From: Gloeopeniophorella convolvens
Lineage: Eukaryota > Basidiomycota > Agaricomycetes > Russulales
Direction of reading: 5' to 3'
DNA length: 15,793 nucleotides
Assembly (NCBI GenBank): GCA_022496205.1
Contig: WTXD01000235.1
Coordinates: 1-15,793, forward strand
Shown: piece after piece, positions 8,623 through 15,793 of the stretch
Numbering within the stretch: position 1 is the first letter of the stretch
How the letters are laid out: every line of letters starts with the position of its first letter
Program-made: the position numbers and the translations under genes
The notes under the pieces: generated by a model
What the model was told of the DNA's origin: nothing
Seen by the model: the letters and a program-made list of their open reading frames with translations, nothing else
Databases searched by the model: none

Positions 8623-9527
8623 TCAATCTTTCCTCCAGACCATGAGGAAATCTTTTCCGACATGGCTGGGTCGGGTCACTTCTGGCAACTCGCTAATGAC
8701 CTTCGTCCAACCTTGCAAGGGCCCGTCGTAGTGTTCAGGTAGCACAAAATGGGGCGGGCCGCCACCCTCCGGATCCAAGCCCAGGGGATATACGAGCGTA
8801 ATCAGATAAGCACCCGGATTGGCGAGGGCACTCATCTGGCGACCCCAGGAAAGACGCATCGCCGGCGGAATTGCAACGAAGAAGCTGAAAGTCCAGCCAA
8901 TGAGCCCCGCAGTCAGCGCTCGATACATACGCAGTGCACTCACGTGTAATCATAAATCAAGTCATAGCGTGGGTCCTCTTCTCCAACAGGTGCGAAGAAA
9001 TCTGCTTCTTTGATCGACACCTTCTCCTTCCCATCACTCGACACTGAAGCAAGCACCCTTGGCGAACGCAAGTATCAGTTACGGAAAGGATGCGAGACGC
9101 TCCTATACGCACCCTCTAGCTGCAGTGACCGCAGTTGGCGAAATATCAATTGCAGTGGTGTCAAGTCCCAGTGTGGACGCAATCACGAGGGCGTCGTATG
9201 CCTGTGCCTGGGCTACAGCAACGATAGCTCATAGTTGAGTCTATACGTACCCTACCGCACCCTGGGACCAGAGCTCTCCCATTCGTAGGCAGTGGGAGGC
9301 GCTTCGACTCGATCAGATTACGCAGCGGAGGCTGGGCTTCACCGACGTCCCAAGGCGTGATATTCTGCTTCCTGTAGACAAAGACCCGTTAGATACTCTT
9401 ACACAGGAGGCACCGGGCCGTGCACTTACCATACTTCATCCCAGCCAGAAAAGTCCTTCCTACCGGCCAGAATCGACCTAAGGGCCACAACATGAGGGAT
9501 GGATTCGATGGGGACGGTGTCTGGCAT
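8623..9527 (-). CDS. TPMT-family SAM-dependent methyltransferase (thiol/halide methyltransferase-like)
   Basis: Exons on the minus strand are 9527-9430, 9371-9251, 9201-9113, 9057-8944 and 8884-8623. They total 684 nt, giving 227 residues with no frameshift. The N-terminal signature FSGWDEVWKQNITPWDVGEA (26-45) is typical of the TPMT/HOL family (thiopurine and halide/thiol methyltransferases, Pfam TPMT). SAM motif I is LVPGCGRAYDAL (67-78) with alanine where GCGxGYD usually has glycine. The acidic motif II residue is D92 in TTAIDIS. EADFF and YDLIYDYTFFVAIPP follow in order. The family moves the SAM methyl group to sulfur, selenium or halide ions; plant members make methyl halides and detoxify thiols. 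No targeting peptide is visible, so cytosol is likely. Whether the substrate is a halide, sulfide or thiol cannot be read from sequence. Confidence 0.92.
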
Positions 9528-9940
9528 GGGGCTTCTTCTGTCGACACTCGCACCGCTGCTCAGGGCAAACGCAAGTTTAAAAGGGCGACTTACAGGGATA
9601 ATTTACTAATTGTTGCGACCATATGCCGGCCAGGAGCGGGGTTTGTCCTCAGTAACCTACGCCGCATCCAGCAACGTGATCTTGGCGCATACACTCTGAC
9701 TGGGAGCTGCTCTGAAGGCGGCTTGGTCACAAATCACACACCGTGACTCAGGGCTTTCCACGAGCGTAAATTTCATTCCTGGACTCGGCACAGATCACAC
9801 AGTGTAGAACAGTAAACTATGCCCTAGCTGCCTGTAGGAGGCTACTGCTCGAGATAGAATCCCCAAGAATTTAGGCAGCAAGTGATCAAGACTACATGAA
9901 GCCATCACAGATCACAGGCACAAATAAGTACTTACATAGT
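9528..9940. promoter_or_regulatory. Upstream region of the methyltransferase gene with short direct repeats
   Basis: A 413-nt interval between two head-to-tail minus-strand genes, holding the methyltransferase promoter and the 3' UTR of the membrane protein gene. Three copies of an 11-nt motif lie within it and are listed separately. No coding frame is convincing. Confidence 0.5.
9727..9916 (-). repeat. Three direct copies of TGTGATYTGTG
   Basis: On the plus strand the copies are tcacaaatcaca (9727-9738), gcacagatcaca (9788-9799) and tcacagatcaca (9905-9916). Read on the minus strand they share TGTGATYTGTG and all point the same way, about 200-390 nt upstream of the methyltransferase start. 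A shorter relative, tgatcacacag, lies near 10088 in the next gene. They may be binding sites for an unknown regulator or chance repeats. Confidence 0.5.
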
Positions 9941-10614
9941 TCAAGCACCCCTGGCATCATATTTCATCCTCTCTAACTGGGATATGCTTTTCCTTCCCTG
10001 AAGGATCGTCCTGTGGAAGAAATACTGCAGTAGTGCGGTTGCAAGCGCGAAGCACCACCAAATGGTGTTTGTCAGACCTTGTCCACTGATCACACAGAAT
10101 GCGGGGGCTAGGGCAGTTGTTCCATACACCACGTGATATGGGGTGGGCACATACGTTCCCTCGCGTAGATTATTCACGCTGGGAAGCGCAACCATGGCAG
10201 ACAGTGCTAGCAGGTGGAGTGATGCAAAGAGGGTATCGAGGGGGATCCGTGGAGGTTGTGCAGGTGAAAGGAAAGGATCGAGGGGGTTGACTTGTCGGAA
10301 GATATACAGTGTGTGCCTATGGGCTTCGGTGTTCAGCGGGTGACGCGCACGTATGCAGGAGGGACCTACAGGACGACGGAGCAACCTACGACCACGCGCG
10401 AGAATAAGAGAATTTGCTTGTTAGAGGCATCATTCTCTACCTTTAAGCTTTGGACAACCTGCTCTTGCTCTACGAGTCTAGTCAGCGACGCGTTTTGGAC
10501 GCTGCGACGCAGTGTTACATGCGTACCCTGATCGTCCAAGATGGCTGAATCGAGGACCGAAATTTCTTCGTCAGTGGCTGACACGAACGGGAGCCTCTTC
10601 TTGATTTCCGACAT
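9941..10614 (-). CDS. Unrecognised four-pass membrane protein
   Basis: Exon 1 (10614-10370) and exon 2 (10316-9941) join across a 53-nt intron and give 206 residues in frame. The start is MSEIKKRLPFVSATDEE. Residues about 35-60 (LVEQEQVVQSLKVENDASNK) look like a short coiled coil. Four hydrophobic segments follow: ILLFSRVVVGCSVVLHTLYI, TLFASLHLLALSAMVAL, YHVVYGTTALAPAFCVI and TIWWCFALATALLQYFF. The tail ends SQLERMKYDARGA. I do not recognise a characterised family. A possible second intron, 49 nt with GTACGC...CTGACTAG ends, sits within exon 1 just after ILDDQ, but removing it breaks the frame, so I left it in. It is divergent from RIO1 across 203 nt. Confidence 0.75.
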
Positions 10615-10817
10615 TTATTCAAGTTGCGCGCACCGTCAGGTTCTGGCTAGCGGCACTCCGATGAGCACCTTCTCGTTCTCGTGTCTTACGCAGCCGTAAC
10701 AGGCTTGCTCCTGTGAGGCGAGGCGGTGGGCGGTGCATCGGACCGGCACTCCAGGTTGAGGAAAACTGTCACTTTCACGTGACCTCCACCCCAAAACTTG
10801 CACTCTCTACTTCCAAA
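10615..10817. promoter_or_regulatory. Bidirectional promoter with TCACGTGA palindrome
   Basis: Only 203 nt separate the divergent starts of the membrane protein gene and RIO1. The 8-nt palindrome tcacgtga at 10775-10782 carries a CACGTG E-box, 36 nt before the RIO1 ATG. In fungi such boxes bind bHLH factors of the Cbf1 type. Sharing of the promoter by both genes is an inference. Confidence 0.45.
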
Positions 10818-12764
10818 ATGTCCGCGACAGAGCCTATCATCGAAGACGGGCAATTTGACGACGCCACAAACGATGGATCCGAGAATCCGAGGCAAGGACA
10901 CAACTATATAGACGACCCACTCCCCGAACTATCAGAAGACAGCTCAGAAGAGGACGATGATCTAGAGTTAGAAGAACTTGACGAGCTAGCTAGAGCAGAG
11001 GATGAAGATTGGGAAGTTGCGGAGAGAGGTGAGCAACCGACGATAATCTTCGACGAGATACACTTAACATTTCACTAGATTTTACAAAACAGTACAATCG
11101 CCTACGGCAGCATCTTGCAGTGAATGCAGGGAATGCGCAAGGTGTAGCCTCCTCAATCAAACAATCAGCTTCAGTCGCCTCCCTCCCTGCAGTCAATCGA
11201 CCAAAACTTCCATCGACACCGAAAACGCCGGCACCAGACCAACTGCTCGCTCTTGCGAAGTACTCCTCTCGCCTGGCTAAGGTCGATGTGCCCTATATGA
11301 TGGGCGTGGGTGTAAACAGGAAGGGGCCGAGCTCATATGCGAACATGAAGGACAAGTCTGATCGCGCTACCAATGAGCAGGTTCTTGACCCCCGCACACG
11401 CATTATCCTATTCAAGATGATCGGTCGCGGATTGATCCATGAGGTAAACGGTTGTGTGAGTACGGGAAAGGAGGTATGAAGTGTCTACTCAGACGACCTA
11501 TTCCTCATAGGATTAACGCACCCTACCGGCAGGCCAACGTCTATCATGCCCTGACTCCCCAATCCACTCATTTGGCGCTCAAAATCTACAAAACGTCCAT
11601 TTTGATATTCAAGGACCGCGACCGATACGTGACAGGAGAGCACCGCTTCCGGCGTGGGTACAGCCGCAGGAATCCCCGAAAGATGGTGCGGCTATGGGCG
11701 GAGAAAGAGCTCCGTAATCTACGGCGACTACGTGCTGCAGGCATACCTTGTCCCGAGCCGCTGGAGGTCCGTGAGAACGTCCTCGTCATGGGCTTCCTCG
11801 GAGACAAGGAGGGCTGGTACGCATGCAGACGTACCTACCTTATTGCTCTGACATCAGGCGTTCCAGGGCATCGCCCCGGCTCAAGGACGCCGAGATCGAC
11901 GACAAATCGAGTTACACATCTCTTATTCCGAACTTGTGCTCAACGTCCGGAAGCTCTTCCACCAATGCAAACTCGTCCATGCCGATCTTTCGGAGTACAA
12001 CATCCTTTACCACGAGGGCCACCCGTATATCATCGATGTCTCGCAAAGTGTCGAACACGACCACCCTTCTGCATTCGACTTCTTGCGCAGCGACATCAAG
12101 AATATCGAAGGCTTTTTCTCGAAGATGGGCGTTCAATGCTTAGGAATGCGACGGTGCTTTGAGTTCATTGTTAGGGAGACTTTGGATATCGCTGGCGGTC
12201 CCACTGATGAAGACATTCTGGAAGAATGGCTCAATATTACTGTATCGGACGTCCATTCCGGGGAAGTCACGCCCCAGAACGCATCAGGGCAAGCCGTGCA
12301 CGAAGATCTTGTCTTCCAGAAATCTTATATCCCTCGCACGCTCGGCGAGTTGTATGATCCAGAACGCGACATCGCAGCGCTCTCACTTGGGGATGGGCCG
12401 AAACCGATCTACGCTAATACGATTGAACTGGTGCAGACGACTACTGTGGTCCCCGATGCGCAACCTGAGGACCCCGAAGATTTGCAGGCTCCGTTGCCAG
12501 AAGAGGGACCTCAAGACAGCGATAGCAGTGTGGACTGTCAAGATGGAGACCAGGGCAGGCCATTTGAGGACCGGCTCCCACGTGGACACCGTCATGAAGA
12601 CCGCGAGCTAAAGAAGGCACGTTTATTCTATCTACATAGGCACCGCAGTTTTTTCACACACACCCCAGGAGCGAAAGAAGGTCGTCAAGGCTGAGCAGCG
12701 CGAACGACGGAAGACGAAGATGCCTAAGGCGGAGAAGAAGAAGCACATGAAGGCGTCGCGTTGA
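10818..12764 (+). CDS. RIO1: RIO1 atypical serine kinase/ATPase, one probable frameshift
   Basis: Rio1 is an atypical protein kinase/ATPase of late pre-40S maturation, acting in 20S pre-rRNA processing and release of trans-acting factors. Exons are 10818-11028, 11079-11473, 11533-11816, 11867-12616 and 12669-12764. Features in order: an acidic N-terminus ([19 protein letters not shown]), the flexible-loop ATP site [15 protein letters not shown] (about 194-208), the lysine in LALKIYKTS, the RIO helix segment [20 protein letters not shown], catalytic loop [12 protein letters not shown] (about 333-344), metal-binding [13 protein letters not shown], and a basic C-terminus [17 protein letters not shown]. 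The frame slips near 11904: [13 protein letters not shown] is in one frame and [10 protein letters not shown] in the next, as if one A were missing. The repaired length is about 578 residues. Intron 4 is GC-AG. Confidence 0.95.
12617..12668 (+). other. RIO1: GC-AG intron 4 of RIO1
   Basis: A 52-nt intron starting GCACGT and ending CCCCAG. Removing it joins DRELKK to [20 protein letters not shown], the expected basic tail. Using the nearby GT at 12621 instead runs into an early stop. Confidence 0.75.
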
Positions 12765-12859
12765 AGCATTGTGTTCCGTGGCGGTGGCCTCCTGTAGTCA
12801 TCGTGCGAATACTTGTACTTCTATTCGGCCGGCGATAGCCTGCGCCCCAATATGGATGC

Positions 12860-15236
12860 TCACGCATCCGTCACGCATCCATGGCTTGCGTCTTCCACAA
12901 CCTTGATGTATTTGTAGAGTGTTCCCTGCTGCACCTTGAGTGGTGGGGCTGTCCATTCCTTTCGGCGGCGCTCGACCTCTTCGGCAGATACCTCCATGTT
13001 GACTGTGTTCTTGACGGCGTCCACGGAGATGACGTCGCCGTCACGGACCAGCGCAATGGGACCACCCACTTGAGCTTCTGGGACGACGTGCCCGATCACG
13101 AACCCATGGGAGCTGTTGGCAAAGAAGACACACGTGATGAGCCGCACGACTAATACCGCGAACGAGCGAAAGGGGCTGCTGCGCACGGAACTCACCCACC
13201 GCTAAACCTCCCGTCAGTCAAACAAGCCACGTCCTGACCGAGGCCAGCACCCATGATCAGACTCGTGGGCTTGAGCATCTCTGGCATGCCTGAATTTACG
13301 CTTTAGCTCGCTCACCCAGGACAACCCCAGATTCCACAAAGGACGCACCAGGGCCGCCTTTCGGTCCGAGATACCTCAGAACCACGACGGTCTTCTCGCC
13401 CCTTTTGATAGACCCGCTCTCGACCGCATGCACAAACTCATCCTCAGAGTCGAACGCACGTGCCTTGCCAGTGAAACCGAGACCCTCCTTGCCCGTGATC
13501 TTCGCAATTGCGCCACCGGGCGCAAGATTGCCCGTAAGAACTCTGTGACAGGGGATGAGAAATGAGGTGTGAAAGATCGATGGATTGAGAAAGGGACTGA
13601 TGTGACCAGTCTCCTTGATAGGCTTTTCGAGAGGACGGATGATGTCCTGATTGGTGGATAATTCACCGTGTTCGTGGGTCCAACGCTCAAGGTTTTCCCC
13701 TAATGTTCGGCCCGTCACGGTCATGTTGTTGCCATCAATAAGGTTATTCTTGAGGAGGTAAGCGAGAATCTCTGTGCCGTGTGAGAGACGGAAAGCGGCG
13801 TCGCCCACAATCACGCACTAGGAATGCCACCGATTTTATATACGTCTTCCATCACATACTTTCCGCTCGGCTTGAGATCAGCGATGAATGGGATTCGATC
13901 GGACACATTCTGGAAGTCCGACAGCTCTAGCTTAATGCCGACGGAGTGTGCGATGGCAATGAGGTGCAGAACTGCGTTGGTCGACCCCCCAAGAGTTATG
14001 GTCAATACCTAGCGCAGGCGCAGGGCTGGTCAAGTAATCAACTCTTTACTCGAAACGTAGAAGAGCGTACCATCGCATTCTCAAATGCCGAACGGGTCAT
14101 GATATCCCTCGGAAGAATGTTCTTCTCCAAAAGGTTGTGCATGGCCGCCCCCACCGAGTCACACTCGGCGAGCTTGTCGGAGTCTCAGCTGGGAAGGAAG
14201 AAGACCCTGGCAACGTCATTCCAAGAGCCTCTGCCACGCTAGCCATAGTGTTCGCGGTATACATCTGCCCAATATGTTAGCCCGAAGGACTGAAGAGGAA
14301 CGCAAGGAATCCCACCCCTCCGCACGCCCCCGGGCCGGGACACGCGTGCCGCACAGTGTTGTAGCGCTCCTTCTCGGCTTCTGATGTTCGGCCGTCCTGT
14401 AGATACTTTCCATATGACTGGAAAGCAGACACAATGTCTAGTTGAGGCGCGCCTTCGCACGAACCTGGGCGGATGGTTCCACCGTACACCATGAGGCCGG
14501 GGCGGTTCAACCTTCCAACTGTAAAGATAGTAACATAAATAGACGGGACGCTGGGGTTGCCTAATGCGACGTACGAGCCATCAGGACACCGGGCATATTC
14601 TTGTCACATCCCGGCACGACCACCATCCCGTCGAGCCAATGGCCGCCCGCAGCAGTCTCGACCTGGTCGGCGATGAGGTCCCTCGACTGGAGAGAGTAGG
14701 ACATCCGCGGGTTCCCATGCTGATGCCATCGCTGACGCCTACTGTACCGAATTGGTAGCCCACGAGACCGGCTTCGGTGAGTGAAGCCTTGACGCGCTGT
14801 CCGAGACCCAGCAGATGTCGGTTGCAGCTGAATGACGACTGTTTGGGCACACGCATGCATACTTGGTGAGGAAAACTCACGGATTGCCTTCATACCTGAA
14901 GGGCAGTTAGTTCTGTGAGTGGTCAAGTATAGAATTGGATAGCCACGTGCCAGACGCTTGCCACTCCAACCATGGCTCGATTGAGGTCGTCGTCGGAGTT
15001 AATACCCTCTGTAGCATAGAGCATAGCCTGTACGTTCACGAGTAAGCACGGTGTGTAGAGTCCTATGAAGGCGCAGCTCAGCACCAACTTACCTGGCTGG
15101 CACCTTGGTCTTTAGGCTGCGTCACAGTCCTCGAGTACCTGTTCAAGACAGGCTTTTCATGCCGGTTCGGCGCGCATGATGCGAACGTCCTCGACGATTG
15201 CCTAGCAGCGCATTTTCGTGAAGAGCGAACCAACAT
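12860..15236 (-). CDS. ILV3: Dihydroxy-acid dehydratase, mitochondrial (Ilv3), with frameshifts
   Basis: This is the Fe-S enzyme of branched-chain amino-acid synthesis (dihydroxy acid to 2-keto acid). There are eleven exons on the minus strand: 15236-15093, 15027-14951, 14895-14881, 14827-14575, 14518-14316, 14264-14071, 14008-13819, 13771-13598, about 13540-13349, 13289-13196 and 13112-12860. The start [20 protein letters not shown] is an arginine/serine-rich mitochondrial presequence. The three cluster cysteines are in [18 protein letters not shown] and [67 protein letters not shown] and [13 protein letters not shown] confirm the ILVD/EDD family. Missing-base frameshifts lie near 14705 (TRG/MSYS) and 14184 (PAE/DKLAECD); intron 8 (about 13541-13597) may hide a third, since its in-frame acceptor drops one residue of the HI(K/Q)-L-GN motif. 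Expected length is about 597 residues, normal for fungi. It is convergent with RIO1. Confidence 0.95.
14881..14895 (-). other. ILV3: 15-nt microexon of ILV3
   Basis: Exon 3 is only 15 nt, supplying G-TAT-GAA-GGC-AAT-CC. Joined to its neighbours it gives SVWYEGNPCNRH, immediately before the first cluster cysteine. It is flanked by a 55-nt GC-AG intron and a 53-nt GT-AG intron. Both junction phases fit exactly. Confidence 0.85.
14896..14950 (-). other. ILV3: GC-AG intron 2 of ILV3
   Basis: A 55-nt intron beginning GCACGT and ending TTCAG on the minus strand. It completes the TGG codon of SVWYEGNP. Its six-base donor is identical to that of RIO1 intron 4. Confidence 0.75.
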
Positions 15237-15793
15237 CTTCGGCGGTCAGCTGGTGGACGTTGGGCAGTTCACTGAACAGACACGTCGAGGACCTGGCAGT
15301 CGCGTCCAATCAACTCGAGTCAGTTGTACGTGCTGTATTAGTCATCATGACTTCGGCCGAAGTCCGCGCGCCGATCAATTCCAGTCTCAACTTGGCTAGG
15401 CCTGCCGGCCCTGAATTCAAGTTTCGTGTTCAGCTCAGCCCGCGCGATGCGTTGTACATAAATTTGAATTCTGTATGTAAATAGCCTCCCTATCACGGTG
15501 GTTCCCCGGGGGTACTTATGATCGGGAGAACGTAGGTAGCCCTAATAATCTGACTCCAGAATGCACGCCCACCGCAGAAACCAACTTTCGGCTGGCAGGG
15601 CCATGTTTGAGACTCAGAAAAGGGATCGCCTGTAGATTGAAGAGGTCGAACAACTCTTGTCAGTTAGCTCGACTAGTGACCAGATGCTAAGCCAGGGCGC
15701 TTAATATCCGATACGAAGCTTTTGAGTTATTCAACTGACCGTACCATCGGGCCAAAAATACCAGATTTGGATACACATTCCTCGCTAAGATCT
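15237..15793 (-). promoter_or_regulatory. ILV3 upstream region with Gcn4-type and other sites
   Basis: A 557-nt stretch upstream of ILV3 with no convincing gene. Sites seen: TGACTC on the gene strand at 15317-15322, inside a small inverted repeat caact...agttg (15311-15326); a second TGACTC on the plus strand at 15551-15556; CCAAT at 15306-15310; a 16-nt perfect palindrome at 15349-15364; and a 12-bp near-perfect inverted repeat at 15413-15424 and 15460-15471. TGACTC is the core bound by Gcn4/CpcA in amino-acid starvation, which suits this gene. Binding is inferred. Confidence 0.55.
15349..15364. promoter_or_regulatory. 16-nt perfect palindrome gacttcggccgaagtc
   Basis: A perfect palindrome centred on CGGCCG, 113-128 nt before the ILV3 start. 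The abutting CGG and CCG triplets are half-sites of the kind used by Zn(II)2Cys6 regulators. Yeast Leu3, the known ILV regulator, prefers CCGGNNCCGG, so this is not a Leu3 consensus site. Confidence 0.45.

Noticed and set aside
15218..15484. Plus-strand frame of 88 codons opposite the ILV3 start
   Set aside because: It overlaps the ILV3 presequence and promoter on the other strand and shows no recognisable protein feature.
1..15793. A biosynthetic cluster, defence system or mobile element
   Set aside because: The genes are mixed housekeeping functions; I find no transposase, integrase, polyketide or peptide synthetase, terminal repeats or arrays.

Overview
The window is nuclear DNA from a filamentous fungus, most likely a mushroom-forming basidiomycete (Agaricomycete). 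The reasons are dense genes on both strands, 28 introns of about 47-83 nt that can be placed by reading frame, a large proline/serine-rich F-box protein, and protein sequences that read like fungal orthologues. I see no prophage, CRISPR, rRNA, tRNA or transposon.

Layout, left to right: the 3' part of BMS1 (+, 1-1728), an epoxide hydrolase (+, 1957-3518), an intergenic stretch with two GC-rich hairpins, an F-box protein (-, 4252-5826), a divergent promoter region, ribosomal protein eS19/RPS19 (+, 6262-6883), a gap with a 9-bp hairpin, an unrecognised serine-rich protein (-, 7380-8336), a TPMT-family (thiol/halide) methyltransferase (-, 8623-9527), an unrecognised four-pass membrane protein (-, 9941-10614), RIO1 kinase (+, 10818-12764), and mitochondrial dihydroxy-acid dehydratase ILV3 (-, 12860-15236) with a promoter region carrying Gcn4-type hexamers.

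Three of the nine genes (BMS1, RPS19, RIO1) act on the small ribosomal subunit: early 90S processing, a structural protein needed for 40S maturation, and late 40S release. The others have no evident link to this pathway, so the window looks like an ordinary housekeeping segment, not a biosynthetic cluster or defence system.

Data quality matters here. Four housekeeping genes (BMS1, RPS19, RIO1, ILV3) contain single-base frameshifts that each look like one missing base, often in a short homopolymer. They are very dense in BMS1 (about a dozen in 0.9 kb). The epoxide hydrolase, methyltransferase and F-box genes read cleanly; for the first two, spliced lengths divide exactly by three. Because the shifted segments keep conserved sequence in the neighbouring frame, I think assembly or read error is more likely than pseudogenes.
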